Positions 10,890 through 23,409 of a stretch of 64,000 nt of DNA are shown here, piece by piece (position 1 is the first letter of the stretch; each line of letters opens with the position of its first letter). The DNA lies in NCBI RefSeq assembly GCF_000699445.3, contig NC_067195.1, positions 62,657,591 through 62,721,590 of the forward strand, written 5' to 3'. The notes under the pieces were generated by a model. That model was not told the origin of the DNA. It ran no database searches and worked only from the letters and a program-made list of their open reading frames with translations. This DNA is from Schistosoma haematobium. Lineage: Eukaryota > Platyhelminthes > Trematoda > Strigeidida > Schistosomatidae. Position numbers and translations under genes: made by a program.

Positions 10890-12055
10890 TTCCATTTTCA
10901 TGGTACAGATTGTTTCCAAACATTAAAAACATAATAATTGGATTACTTTGTCAAATAATTCAAATTCTAATAATGATAGATTTTATGTTTTTAAATAACC
11001 GGATACATAAACTTAACGTTCATTGGTTTTCAAAGTACCGTTTTTGTTTATATCCTTAGTGAGAATCCATATATTCAAAATATTGAGTTCAGACAATGAG
11101 TATCTACTGTTGAGAAGTCTTAAAATGAAATAGAATAAATTTTTATATTTTTTCTTTTTTAATGTGATGTTAGTGTGAAATGAATATTACTTTCAAATAA
11201 GAATATTCTTCATCATATAAATAGAGAAAGATTATGTGAAATGAACTAATAGAAGCGTTTGTATCCATTACTTGAATTTCCGCATACTTAATGTACGTTC
11301 TTTAAACTGCATCATATTTCAACAAATATAAAGTTTAAACAGTTTGAATAGCTATTTGATTTCTCTATTTATCCACAAATTTCAGAATGTTATCTATAAT
11401 GAATTATATGAACTGGAAAAATAGTACTAATGAAGAAATTACTATCTGTTCATCATAAATATCTCAGTGAGCGATTTTTGCTGATGATGATTAATTTTAT
11501 TCATAAAACAATGAAGTTGTGCATAAATAACAGAAAGTCTCGAAGTCGTATAAATGTTCTTTACGTATTAAACTTAACCAAACCAATAGTGAACTATTAT
11601 AAAGTAATTTATAAACTGTTTACTACAATCTGGGAAACGGAAAATATACAGTATTGTGCTAAGTAATGTCTATACAATACATTAGTTTACATGTTATCAA
11701 GTATTCTTAAAAAAATGTTTTTAAGAAGAAATAAAATAAATCTCATTTACCTCATGTAAATCATGTACATCTATAGAAAATTTACCCAGCTATGCACAAG
11801 TTAGATTTATTTAAATGTCTAATATAATTCGAAATGACATGTAACCTATTAGAATCTTAGAATAGAAGATGATTTACATTGTGGACTAATTTTAGCCATA
11901 CAACAGTTTTGATCGGCGACTTTTACTTCGCGCTTTCCCGTAAAGACTTTTGGTAGTTATTGGTTCTTAAAAATATAACAATTATCTCACATACAAGGTA
12001 GATTGTAATCGGTAATCATTCATACACTTTCCAAGGAATGCAGTGTACTGTACTG
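10890..12055. other. A+T-rich spacer, nothing recognised
   Basis: No supported feature was seen. Confidence 0.4.
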
Positions 12056-12064
12056 GTAATAGTC

Positions 12065-12350
12065 ATCGATAAATCATATATATGCATGTTGAATCATATC
12101 GATCAAGTAGCAATGTGGCTACTAGTGTAGGTGACTTGACGTAACATGCCCTGAGATGTAAGATGACAGTTGGAGGCAGCTCAGTGGTAACACCTCTGAA
12201 TGTGAGGCTGAGTGACACAGAATCCAATCCGTAAGCCTGTATTAGTTCCCTCAATATTACAGGTACACCTTAATGATGAGTTGCAAATAGCATGAAACCA
12301 GGGTTTCTTGTCGAATCCCTTTAACCACTATCTTACATCTCATCGGAATG
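12065..12350 (+). mobile_element. HHR-4 tRNA-headed element, decayed
   Basis: Aligns along its length with 18150-18485: ggcagctcagtggtaacacc (box-A-like), then caatattacaggtacacctt, the hammerhead remnant (ATGATGA, GTTGCAAATAGCAT, GAAA) and ccactatcttacatctcat. The first core C is A and the cleavage triplet is GTT, so the ribozyme looks inactive. Confidence 0.6.
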
Positions 12351-12631
12351 CATCACATTGATTAGTATATCTTAAAAAATCTGGGAGAAGGGTCATGAAC
12401 GTGTAAACTTCTACCGTAATATTTCAAATAAACAGTGTTGAGCTGTATTTGTCGTTCATTACTTAGAAGAATATATTGTGTAACATAAAAGCAGTATTAG
12501 TATTTCAGTTAACTGATAAGCACAATTGCCTGTATATTGTGTCAACATAGTAATAATAACAGTAATATGCTCTCCTTTTCTCCAACTTTTTTCGACTTGA
12601 AGATAAGCTATCAATATAATAAGAATTTCGT

Positions 12632-12870
12632 GCGTTGGTTGAAGTTAGACATTAACACCATTGGATGCCGGTTCAATGGTCTCGCGCGTGAGTTCACGCA
12701 CGAGACCGATGGTCTTGAATTCGAATCCCGCGAGCGGGATCGTAGATGCGCACTACTGAGAAGTCCCACTCGAGGACGAAATAGCCGTTTAGTTCCTCCA
12801 GGTTTTCAATGGTAATCTAATATCAATCGATTCATGATCTCAATAAAAAGCTTAACAATCTTCACAACTC
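12632..12870 (+). mobile_element. HHR-2 element, ribozyme mutated
   Basis: Full order of the family: ggttgaagttagacattaac, tRNA-like region with box-B-like gaattcgaatcccgc, hammerhead, then tail (ccaggttttcaatgg, tcatgatctcaa). The core reads CTGAGAA (G8 to A) and the cleavage site GTT, both expected to kill activity. The tRNA-like arm contains a local inverted repeat, tctcgcgcgtga / tcacgcacgaga. Confidence 0.72.
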
Positions 12871-13174
12871 CATACTAGTACTATAATAAAAGTAGTTTCA
12901 TCTCTTATAAAATTTGTATATATTTTGTTTAAATGTCTTAAAATTGTCACAATAATAATTAGTAGTATCCGACTTATATACATTAACATATGGTCAAAAC
13001 TCGGCAATATATATATATACAGAATTTCCTATTAAACACTTAATTAAATAAAATGCATTATATGTTCATTTATATATTCACATAATATAAATGAATATTT
13101 TTTGTTGTTGTTGATTTCTCAGCACGAAATATGAACATTAAGAGAAACTAATTCTAATAATATTGACATGAATC

Positions 13175-13202
13175 AATAAATATATATATATATACATATA
13201 TA
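13175..13202. repeat. (TA)n microsatellite
   Basis: Short interrupted TA tract with a central TACATA. Confidence 0.7.
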
Positions 13203-13251
13203 TGAGTTTGATAATATTTGATTAAGTGAATTCGCTTGTAAGGTAAATATT

Positions 13252-13288
13252 CGGGTGGTGGTGGTGGTGGTAAGGGGGAAAAGGGTAA
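13252..13288 (+). repeat. G-rich (GGT)n tract
   Basis: Five to six GGT units followed by two further G runs (taagggggaaaaggg) in an otherwise A+T-rich area. Four or more G runs within 37 bp could form a G-quadruplex on this strand (inference). Confidence 0.6.
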
Positions 13289-13734
13289 ACTTCGTTATCA
13301 AAATGATAATTTATTACTAACTAATATTATCATTAAATATTTATTTATTGATAAAACACACACACACACATGTATGTATATATATATACACTTAGATACA
13401 ACATATATTTATAGGTATAAAACACGATGTTGCACAACATTTAAACATTTTAAAACAGAACACATACATATATTATGAATAAACCATTAAAATAAACAAT
13501 GAACTTACTTTCACTAAAAGCATCAACCATTAAAAGAAAAAAATATATACAGAAATTCAGTCATTGAATAATTGAAAACAAATAAAATTATTAATTTTAA
13601 AATAAATAAAAAATTATAATTATACACGTTATTCAGTGAAATATAAATATATTTTATCTAATCAGTTTCAGTGTGACAATTTTTATTTTGTTTTCATTGA
13701 AATTTATAATTTTTTTTAGTGAGTTCTAGGTTGA

Positions 13735-14085
13735 TTGAGATCATGAATTGATTGATGTTAGACCACCATTGAAAACCTGGAAGCACTAGAAGGCTGGGTA
13801 GAGACAGGTATCTACCTCAGTACAATGGAAGATAGTCGCACGATTTCATGGATTGGTTGAAGTTAGACATTAACACCGTTTGATGCCAACTCAGTGGTCT
13901 AGTTGTTAAGCGTTCACGCGCGAGAATGAAGACCCTGGGTTTAAATCTTGGAAGGGGATCGTGAATGCACACTGCTGAGGAGTCCCACAATAGGACGAAA
14001 CGGCCGTCTAATGCTTCTAAGTTTTCAATGGTAGTCTAACATCAATCGGTTCATGATCTAAATCAAAAACTTAATAATCTCCACA
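13735..14085. mobile_element. HHR-2 foldback pair
   Basis: The left part (13735-13800) is a minus-strand HHR-2 tail (gaattgattgatgttagacc through cctggaagcactaga). After a short unrelated stretch, a full plus-strand HHR-2 unit runs from 13852 with tRNA-like region, hammerhead and tail to about 14085. Another case of an inverted extra tail placed in front of a complete unit. Confidence 0.7.
13966..14016 (+). ncRNA. Hammerhead ribozyme, HHR-2 family
   Basis: CTGAGGA (13975-13981), stem II GTCC/GGAC (13982-13996), GAAA (13997-14000), palindromic stem III ACGGCCGT and GTC (14006-14008) are all intact; predicted cleavage is after 14008. Stem I is weaker than in the 2723 copy (ACACTG against TAATGC, with a mismatch and a G-U). 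Core intact, helix I decayed. Confidence 0.68.
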
Positions 14086-14239
14086 ATCCTATACTGATTA
14101 TTACAATTACACTTTTTAAAAATTTTTATTGAACAGAATTGATAAATCACTATTTATGTGTTAATGATCATTATCGGTGAAATCGTTCTCTAAGAAATAT
14201 CTTTATATGAATTTATTTGATATTGTTTAGTTGAATCTT

Positions 14240-14400
14240 GACATTGATGTTTAGGACTGAAATTGATCAATCTCTTATCGGCACATGCGTATTGCCTCGA
14301 TATTGCCTTAATTTACAAGCAAATACATCCAGATGACGAGTCCCAAATAGGACGAAACGTGAGTCCTGGATTCCGTTGCTAGCCACTATCCATCTGATCT
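14240..14400. mobile_element. Sm-alpha pieces joined in inverted orientation
   Basis: 14240-14320 is a minus-strand Sm-alpha tail (gatgtttaggactgaaattg, tattgcc, cacaagc-like). The rest is plus-strand ribozyme and tail: ATGACGA (14333-14339), perfect stem II GTCC/GGAC (14340-14353), GAAA (14354-14357), GTC (14363-14365), perfect stem I ATCCAG/CTGGAT. Only C3 is changed (to A), and C3 pairs with G8 in the active site, so activity should be lost. Confidence 0.68.
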
Positions 14401-15995
14401 TCATATGAATTTGGAATTTGAAGAGTGACTTAATTTCCGTTATGATTATAAAATATTTGTCTGTAGCAAATATGAGGACACTTTTTGCAACGATACTATT
14501 ACGAAATTTCATGAGCTAAAAATAATTTTTCTGTATCTGTAATGAATAATCTCTCCTCTCTTTGGTTGTACTTATGTACATTTGCCTACAAAAAGCATAT
14601 CTCGTAGCCAAAGCTCGCTTTCAACTTGAATATGAGAAAATATCTTGGTTTATTTCCTATAGTGCTGGGAGTAAAGTTGTTACAAATTTTATTCCTGAAT
14701 ATTTAACTGACTGTCTATTCAATATCGACTTGGTGAAGTCTAAAATCTGTGATTAAGAGAATTCCTTCTTTTCTTTCGTCTTACTGTAGTCTTAGTCTAT
14801 TATTTTATTCTCAGTCCATAAGTCATACACATGAAAATGTCGCCCTCTCTGAAGCTATTTCTCATAATCCATTGATTTTCACTACTAATCATTTCCGAAA
14901 TCAATTATATTTAATTTATCTTATACCCATAATTCCTGAAACAAACACGCTGTGATGTAATGTTAGCTTATTAGTTTTTTGCACCAGATCCTTACTCGGG
15001 CTTGCCATATAGAAGTTACATAGCTTTGTGTTGCTATCATTAACGTTATCACTCTATTTTATGATTCATATTTCTTCATGTAATGAAGCCTTAAACTCTC
15101 AGAAATATACAACTGTAAAGTTTGGTAATAAATTTATTGAAATGATATCCCTATCACTGAATTACTTGTTTTTGTGGTTCTAATGAGAATGACTAATAAA
15201 ACACCTTATCTTGTCCCAAAATGAATAATAATTAGACCGAAATCATCAATATATTTATTGTGATGCAAATAAATCAAGTTGATTGATCTCTGAACACCTG
15301 AAAAAATCTAGGGTAAGTATGAATTTTGTTAACGGTTAACTACTTTTTTGTTAAGTGATTATAATTAAGCTGCTTCAGAATCACAGTTTTCCTCCTTGCT
15401 GATACTATTTCACGATTCACCTCAATTGTCTGAATATCTAGGAGCTTTATATGGAATTTTCATACTTGTCTATTTGTTACCTAAAATGTTTTTAGAAGAT
15501 GAAAATCATTGTTTTGGTAACTGTCATAAACTTCATCAATCAATCAAATAGTTTAACACTTAAAATGTTTTAGGTAAGAAGTGATAAGATCACTTATCTT
15601 CATAAGATGTTTCACTACAAGTGATGTAAACCAATAGCTTAGAGTAAATTAATTGTCAATTAGTTTGATTGATATCGCTTATAAATCGAATTTACTTAAT
15701 TTAAAAAAAAATCAAAGTTCGTAATTCTTTTTGTCTTTTTGTTATATTGGAAAATCTAACCACACTTCACTCTTGTGCACAGGATTATTAAAACTGATTT
15801 TGATTTTCATGCCCTAAAATTATATTAGATGGTAAAATTGACTCATTAAAATAACTACTGGAAAAAAGCTGTCGAAAATGATGTTTAAGGGTTTAAAGTG
15901 ATCGCTAAGATAACATGGACCTATATTTAAAGCAATTAGCCACTTTGGTAAGTTTCAATAGTGTAATAAGAAGACGAAGATTTTCAGAACTATGT
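14400..15995. other. A+T-rich spacer, nothing recognised
   Basis: Short open frames at 14562-14753 and 14749-14952 have no recognisable domain and no splice context I could defend. Confidence 0.4.
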
Positions 15996-15999
15996 GATA

Positions 16000-16850
16000 T
16001 ATTAGCGCAATACATCTCGAACAATCTGATCACACATATACTTGTTAAGACCATTTATATATATAAAAAATAAAAGGTTAACTAGACTGAAAAGGGGGTA
16101 AAATGAGACAAGGATAATAATAAGAGTAATAATAATAATAATGTGAACACAATTTGAAACCTAATCACTCTGGATAATAAGCCAATATTACCAGGGTAGG
16201 TTTAAGGTGAGAGCAACCTGTTTTTGAATACACAAAGGGGGTTTGCATTTTCGTGTGGCTAAGGCTTCTGTAAACCTTAGTTTACGCCCTTTTACACTTT
16301 TATACAACACCACAAAAGCCGAGTTAAGATCAATCTTATGGCCTGTTTCAATTGTATGTTTAGCAATAGAGGATGATGGATGCTTATCCTATACTCTTAT
16401 TGGGTCACTTGATCGTATTTGTTTCTGCAACCATTTTGGTACACGTTCACATACCCCAATTTTGAAATCACGATTGCTCCTCCCTGTGTATGTGTGACCA
16501 CACACACATTTAAATTGGTAAACACAGTGGGATGTGACCCAATCGTTTTCATGTTTTTTCAGTTTTGGATGAAGCATGCACCTTATTCTTCCTTTGATAA
16601 TGACCTTTGCTGCGCAATGCGTTTTGTTGATGACTGTATGTATTGCTCTAATATATCACATAGTTCTGATAATCTTCGTCCTCTTATTATATTGTCGAAA
16701 TGGACCTATATGTCGTCCTGAATAACACTCATCGCCAAGGTATGTTCCCAAACTCGGGAAAAATGTTGCTAGACATGAGTGCGATTTTACGTCATTCGGT
16801 GCAATAACTGCATACATAATCGTTGAGATATGATTCATATATACCAATAG
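16000..16850 (-). mobile_element. Penelope-like element 3' end (GIY-YIG)
   Basis: On the minus strand, broken frames from about 16847 to 16210 encode the C-terminal part of a PLE: RQYNKRTKIIRTM, KVIIKGRIRCMLHPKLKK, then the GIY-YIG endonuclease region with VYQFKCVCGHTYTGRSNRDF and IAKHTIETGH, closing near LNLPW. PLE proteins carry reverse transcriptase plus this nuclease (family knowledge). The 3' untranslated part (16000-16205) contains an (AAT)n tract and cacacatatac / aatattaccagg strings also found in the arms of the inverted repeat at 55680-55890. A stop after RV (16389) and missing upstream sequence make it a pseudo-copy. Confidence 0.82.
16107..16144. repeat. (AAT)n microsatellite
   Basis: Imperfect AAT repeats inside the PLE 3' region. 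Confidence 0.8.
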
Positions 16851-17611
16851 ATCACCAAGTAATAACTAGTATCATGTATCCTAATGTCTAGCCTCAGAAA
16901 ACCTAATTGATCAAATATCTTTATTTATAAATTCAAAAAAAAAATTATATAAAAATTCTAAGCATATAGACTAGAACTAGAATTAGAACTAATCATTTTC
17001 CTAATCTTTTGTTCAGTGAATAATCTGAAATTAATCTACAGGAGATAGTCGAAATAATGAACCTATCCAATTTTTAGTTTGGACTTTCGTGTTAAACTGT
17101 TTTTCTTCACAGAAATATTATTTGAATTATGTTTATTGTAACTATAATATCAGATTATTATCAAGGTTCCATACTTGACTTCATGCACATTTGGGTAAGA
17201 TAGAAACATTTTCTAGAATTCATGGATTACCATTATATTCTTTGACCTATGGTTTCGTTTTAATTTGTTTACATTAAAAAAATCAGAATACATAATTTTA
17301 GATTATGAATGCAATCAGATGTATTATTCTTTGATATGATGTTTAACATGAGAGTGGAAGGGTATTTATTGCCTAACTATATTCCAAAAGACTTTCGGAC
17401 ATTCAGAATATTGCACATATTTATATCAGATAGAAATACATACTAAACCTAACTTGCTTGACTAAACATATATGCCTACCTATTTGAGAGATATAACCAA
17501 AACAAAGAAGTAAACAATGACAGGTTTAAGGTCAACAACGGCCAACCATCATCGAGGTCTACAGGACAAACTGTAAACTCTATGTGGAGAAATTCGGACA
17601 CTTCACTTCTA

Positions 17612-17660
17612 CATGAAGTTTGTGCTGATGATGTCGTTCAGAACGACGAAAATACTACTG
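17612..17660 (+). ncRNA. HHR-3 hammerhead-like motif
   Basis: tttgtg, CTGATGA (17625-17631), one extra T, a stem II of GTCGTT/AACGAC, then GAAA. The extra base between the core and stem II is unusual for a hammerhead. No convincing stem I partner or cleavage triplet follows in this copy, so it is probably truncated. Confidence 0.4.
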
Positions 17661-17680
17661 AAAATAAACTAATTTTTAAC

Positions 17681-17855
17681 ATCAGAATGGGTTTTTGTGG
17701 AGATTGTAGTAATTTCAAGAGTTGAGGTCATGAGTCAATTGAAGCTAGACCATCACTGGACGACCATTTCATGCTATTGTGGGACTCCTCAGCAGTTTCC
17801 CATGGTGGTCTAGCTTCAATTGACTCATGATCTCAACTACTGCAATTTTTAACAA
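17681..17855. mobile_element. HHR-2 miniature foldback
   Basis: Starts with atcagaatgggtttttgtgg (minus-strand tail end), runs through a minus-strand ribozyme and then turns directly into a plus-strand tail (ccatggtggtctagcttcaa) ending near 17855. The minus ribozyme keeps CTGAGGA, GAAA and GTC, but stem II has a C-C mismatch and stem I is shortened. The whole is a 175-bp hairpin with the ribozyme in its loop. Confidence 0.65.
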
Positions 17856-18149
17856 ATATAACCATGCTATTAAGAATTTCTAACAATTGTCGTTTTGCTC
17901 AACAGATTTAACATCTATGGAAAGATAAAAATTATTTGTAACCCTTTCGTTTTTGTATACACACATTTACATCTCGAAAAACAAATCGATTTAAATGTCA
18001 ACTCATTGATACTATGAAAAAAATAGAGTTGAATTTTTAAAATATATTTGATTGCTTTAAACATAAAACGTAATGACAGATTTTTTTCTCCTCATAGATA
18101 ATTTTCATATACACTACTAGTAAAAATCACTTCACATTTACAATTGATT

Positions 18150-18485
18150 GATCACTGTCATATATATCAGGTCCATCTTAGTGCAGATCGAATCCTATCA
18201 ACAAAGTTGGAATGTGGCCACCAGTCTAGGCGACCTGACATACATGACGTTGATCATCACCCAGTGATCAGTCAATTGTAAATATATATCAGTCCTACAA
18301 GAGGTCAGTCGCAGCCCGGATAGCTCAGTCTGATTGTGAATCTGGTTACACGGGATCGAATGCGTTAGGAAGCATCGGTTCTCTCAAGATTACAGGTACA
18401 CCTTGCTGATGAGTGACAAGTAGCACGAAACCTAGGTCCAGAGGTTTCATGATGACTACCTCCAACCACCATCTTATCACTTCAC
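18150..18485 (+). mobile_element. HHR-4 tRNA-headed element with hammerhead
   Basis: A plausible pol III head (cccggatagctcagtctgat, box-A-like; acgggatcgaatgcg, box-B-like) is followed by caagattacaggtacacc, a hammerhead and a tail ending ccaaccaccatcttatcac. The order matches Sm-alpha and HHR-2 but the sequences are different. A second copy is at 12065-12350. I do not recognise a published name for it. Confidence 0.62.
18398..18446 (+). ncRNA. Hammerhead ribozyme, HHR-4 family, intact core
   Basis: CTGATGA (18406-18412), stem II GTG/CAC (18413-18426, 3 bp), GAAA (18427-18430), GTC (18436-18438); cleavage expected after 18438. Stem III is the self-complementary ACCTAGGT (18430-18437), parallel to ACGGCCGT in HHR-2. 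Stem I (ACCTTG against CAGAGGT) needs a bulge or mismatch. Confidence 0.62.
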
Positions 18486-19049
18486 ATTATTTAACACAAC
18501 AACTATCATCATTAAAAACCGACCAACGTTATTGAGTTCATGAAAAAATTACTTATACAAAAATATCGTTACATTTAAAAAAGGCTTCATATATGATGAA
18601 AATACTCTTTTATAAATGAACATAATGTAATGAAATAAAACTAATTGAAGTGATTGGTTGAAATATTCTAACTTTAAAATCTCAAATGTACTTTAAAAGG
18701 TACTGGTCATCTATATAGAGGTGAAAACATTTTATCAGGACTGTACACATATAATTAGTTAGTTACGTAGATATTTCTGCTGTTTTTTTGTCTTCTTTGT
18801 CTATAAACAGATGGGTTCCCTTTTATTTAAATGGTTAATAATCAAACAAATGAACTAAACAACATCTGACTGTAGGTGAACATATAAACCTATCTCATAG
18901 AGTTTTAAATGAAGATACAAAGTTATCAATGTTTTTGATAAAACACATACTAGCTTGACCAATTAGATTTGTTAGATACAACTCCATACACTTAATACAA
19001 ATCTGACTATTAACTTCAAGTATTAGAATACATTAGTATTCTCATACTC

Positions 19050-20870
19050 ACTTTTCTAATCGCGTCATTAAAAAATGTTCCAGATGATCAACTGAATTCA
19101 GTGAGGTTTAAAATCTCAGCTGCATTGTTGAATCAAAACCCGAATGCACTTACTCTATCTAAAGAAGAAATGTATGCTCTAAAACAGCTACGTAATGACA
19201 GAAAATTGCTATTATGAGAGCAGACAAGGGAAACACCACTGTTATGAATAATTCTGATTATGAAAGAAAAGTCAACGAATATCTCACCATTGGACCTTAC
19301 AAAAAATTATGAATAGCATATGTAGAGCAACTTTGAATAAGTTGAAAGCCGAAACTGCCAACATACTACAGACTTTAAAATTCAAACTAGGACCATCTTT
19401 ATAGTTTTCTCTATAGATTTTCTGGGCTACCAAAAATACATAAAACAGTTGTCCCACTAAGACCTATGGTTGATTATACAAATTCACCAGCCTACAATCT
19501 TTCTAGATACCTAGCCAAAATTCTTAAACCATATGAAAGTGTAATCAAATACGGAATAAAACATTCTACTGACTTTAAAGACATTATCATTACTATCCGC
19601 ATAGAAGATGAATTAATAGCAAGTTTTGATATATACTTAGTGTTCACTAATGTTCCTGTTAAGAAAGTTTTAGATATTGTATATAATCTCTTAGATTCTG
19701 ACACTGAACTTAAACAACGATGTCCGTTACGTCCTTCAGACGTTATTAAAGGATTGGATCCATGTATACATTCAACTGTTTATGGTTTTCGAGGAGCTTC
19801 GTACAGACAAACAGAAAGTGTAGCTAAGGAATCACCGGTTTCTTCAATTGTAGCTAACTTATTCATCCATTCATTGGAAACAAGTGCAACCCCAAGGTGT
19901 TCCCTCCCACCAAAAGTTTGTTTAAGATGCGTGGTTGACATTTTTTTTATTATAAAACGAGATGGTTTAGACGAACTATTTAAACATGTCAACAACATTT
20001 ATGACAAAAGCAAGTTCATCAAAGGAGTTGAAATCTCGTGAACGCAAATTACCTTTTGTAGACTGTTTAGTTGAAAGGAAATATAATAATTATTTAAAAG
20101 TTAGTATTTTCCGAAAGCCGACATATTCAGGGAAACTTGTAGATATTAAGTCAGCCCATCCACACTCTACCAAAGTGATAATGGCCTAAAAATTTGATCA
20201 CAAGAGTTCAAAAACTTGTCACTGAACCAAATGACATAGAAATGGTAATGAATTTAATTATATTCACTCTGATGATGAATAATTATCCGAGGGTTTTTAT
20301 AAAAAGAATAATTAAGAACAATGACCAAAACGGTATTGATAAAAAAAAGAGCTAAATAAAAAGGATGGGTTAACACAGTGGTGATCCCATATCGTAAAGG
20401 CATTTCATAAGAGATCAGAAGGATCCTAAATCTTCAAAATATAAGAGTATTCTTTCGAATAAACAATACTCTAAGATCAAAACTAGTAAGAATCAATGAT
20501 CCAATCCACAAGGAGGAATAACAGAATTGTGCTCATGAAGTCAAATGGAGTGACTGTAATGCCGCATATGTAGGTGAGACATCAAGATAACTGAATGTGA
20601 GGGTGAAGGAACACAAACTATACTTAAAGCACCTTCCTAAATCCTCAGATGATGTAAGAAAACTTGAGAACAAATCAGCGACAGCAATACACTTGATAGA
20701 ATAGGGTCATACAATTGATTTTAGTGGCACAAAAATCCTTCAAAAAGTCTTCAATCCTTATAAAGAAAGACTTACAGCTGAAGCCCTACACATGTGAGCA
20801 AATCCAAACAGTATTAATAGGAGAGATGGAATACAATTAGCTATCCCATGGCAACTAATAATTAATAAAT
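19050..20870 (+). pseudogene. Penelope-like element, RT plus GIY-YIG, broken
   Basis: Three frames together encode a PLE polyprotein. Order: an N-terminal segment ending LSKEEMYALKQLRND; RADKGN (19215); FSRFSGLPKIHKT-like motif (about 19410-19450), a PLE hallmark; LRPMVDY; the open frame 19466-20038 with SPAYNLSRYLAKIL and SFDIYLVFTNVPV (motif A); SSIVANLFI; and CVVDIFFI where an active enzyme has YVDD (catalytic motif C altered). Then FRKPTYSG, and after more frameshifts a GIY-YIG module near 20530-20625 (AAYVGETSR, VRVKEH) and a tail to about 20870. Several stops, frameshifts and the damaged catalytic aspartate box show a dead copy. Confidence 0.88.
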
Positions 20871-20874
20871 AAAC

Positions 20875-23270
20875 TTGAATTCCTTATTGCATTTTATCTA
20901 TCTCTTATTATCTGAATAGCAGCAATTACATTCAACGGTTCTAATCAATTGTTTAATCTGAATATGTTAAACAGTTAACTGGAACAATAAAAATAACATT
21001 CAGTTACAAATACATTCTTCCTCTTTGAATTCATTCCTTTGTCTTGTTTATTTATCTTCATTTTATGCATGTTGTGACATTTTTGATTCATATCATATAT
21101 AAAAATTGTATGTTTTCTTAAAATTCGCCGACCAGATACAATATATCGTGGATGGAATTTCTTCTCAAACCACTTACCTATACACACAATCTGTTATCTT
21201 AACACTTTTCGTTTCACACCGCATGTCTTTTACACACAAAGGCAAATACCTAATTTAAACATTGTTAACGTCGTTTGGATGACCTATTTAATGTACAGTG
21301 AACCAGAGAACCATGTACCTATTTACATCCGATAACTTTGATTCTTGATTAAATTTTCTTGAAAAAGCTCGGACCAGATTGTTGGGCAAAACATTGGATT
21401 AACTTCAAATCCATCTGCTGAGATGTTACAAATACATTTCCCTCTTTAAGGTGGAATGTGTGATTAGCCTTCCTTTGCCTTTTTGATTGGGGATTCATTT
21501 ATTAACCTTTATTCATTTTAACATTTTATCTCTGTTTCTACCCTGTCCCCAACGTTTTCATCTCTTACATAATCTTCTTGATGTTCACATTTATTTTTAT
21601 TTTATCATGTTAAGTAATTAATCAATCACTTACTAGTTTTATTACCTTCACACAACCTCCGAATTATTACTCCCCAACACATAAGTACACATCGATCTTA
21701 ACCATGTTTATTCATACACGTCGTATCCTTATTATTATTATTATTATTATTATTTTGGTTACGTTTCGAACATTTCTCTAAAGTATGTTGGACATTTGCT
21801 AATGATTACATTAATATTTGTGATTTTAGATTGTATTCAGCTAATGAGAAATCATGAATTCAAATAACGAATTCATTTTATTCTGCAAACCTTTTTGTTC
21901 TTGCACTGTTTGAAACAATTAACTTCATGATATAATTCAGAATTCCTAACTTTTTTGACTGCATTTGGCCCTTTAATTAATCATTGACTTGTATTTCATT
22001 TTTTCATGTTAGTTTATTTTATATGGATTAATTGATGTTTCTCACTCCATAAATTTAGACTCAATTTGATGTTTATCAGAATTTGAGATCAATATTTATA
22101 AAAATTTCATTGAGAACCGTAGTCATCGTGTTGCGACTCATAAAACACTAGAATCTTATGCTAATAAATTTACATCTGAAGTTCGAGATTTATTGCTGTT
22201 TAGTTCCAAATTGATATGACTTCACCATACAATGGAAATTTTTAGCACTGATTCAAATACCCAAGATCACTCTTCCTAAATCTTGCTACTATAAAGACAA
22301 ACATTCTTGGGAAGGTGTACTGGTAGAAATCAAAGGAGGATGAATTATTTAGATAGATATTGTACATATATGGATTTACAATGACTTTGGTAGTCATGTA
22401 AGGAACTGACATATCACAACTGTAGCAGAATAACAAAAGGTAGAGTCTGTATCTCTGATGAGAACAAGGGGTTGTCTCTGTGGTGAGCTATGGAGTGAGA
22501 AAACCTTACACAGAATGCTTGTTTTTTTAAAATAAATTTTAGTGACGTACACTAACTAGCGTAAAATTCAAATAATGTAAATATTTGTTATACTTATTAA
22601 GCATTAGGACTATTCAGAAATGATCTTAAAAGTACTATAAATAATTAAAGAAACTCCATACACCCAGAGCTGATGAAATTTCATAAGCCTAATGTGAAAA
22701 AAGACATTTGGTGAGTCATCTATCGTTCCATGTTATTTCCCAATGTAAGCTATCATCAATGTGATGAAGTTTCCACTGATTCTTCACCTTCAAATTGTTT
22801 TCAACATAATAAATGGATTGTTTTTGTATATGAAAAAACAATCAGTCTAACCTTTATCTGTTTATATTAGGATTCCTTCATTGAGTAAGAAAACTTTTGT
22901 TTATTTATTAATGAAATGATTAATTAATCTATTTTTATTAGTTTGTTTATGGTTAAAAACTGATAACTAAATAAAACAAAAAGAATGATTGATCTATTCT
23001 ATTTTATGGTTTATTATTTAACAGTGAATTAAAATAATAAACCTACTCTTTATATTTCAGCATGATTTTCTGAACAAGTATGATTATATCCTTTATAAGC
23101 ATAAATGGATATAACTTAAATAATTTATATTTGTTTGATTACTTTTGTTAATTAATATTTCGATACTAAGACAGCTAGAATATGAGTTGAATAGAAAAAA
23201 ACTGTTTGTCACAATAGTTCTTTACATTAATGGGTACATGTCTTTCAATTGACAATAAAAAGAATACTAG
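20875..23270. other. A+T-rich spacer, nothing recognised
   Basis: Only a (TTA)n tract at 21729-21755 is identifiable. Confidence 0.4.
21729..21755. repeat. (TTA)n microsatellite
   Basis: About nine TTA units. Confidence 0.9.
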
Positions 23271-23274
23271 TAAG

Positions 23275-23405
23275 AGGTTGTGGAGATTGTTAAATTTCAT
23301 TAAAATCATGACCCGATTTATATTAGACCACCACTGAAAACCTAAAAGCACAGGACGACTGTTTCATTCAATTATAGGCTCTCCAGCAGTGTACTGACCG
23401 AATAG
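23275..23405 (-). mobile_element. HHR-2 3' end, decayed
   Basis: On the minus strand, agcctataattgaatgaaac (ribozyme remnant) is followed by the tail (ttttcagtggtggtcta, atgattttaatga, caatctccacaacc). Stem II and the core are lost. Confidence 0.5.
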
Positions 23406-23409
23406 TTGT

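Noticed and set aside
13252..13371. CRISPR-like or telomeric repeats
   Set aside because: Only simple GGT, CA and TA tracts; no spacer-repeat structure and no telomere unit.
16243..16721. Plus-strand open frames of 84 and 100 codons
   Set aside because: Antisense to the PLE GIY-YIG region, which reads sensibly on the minus strand.
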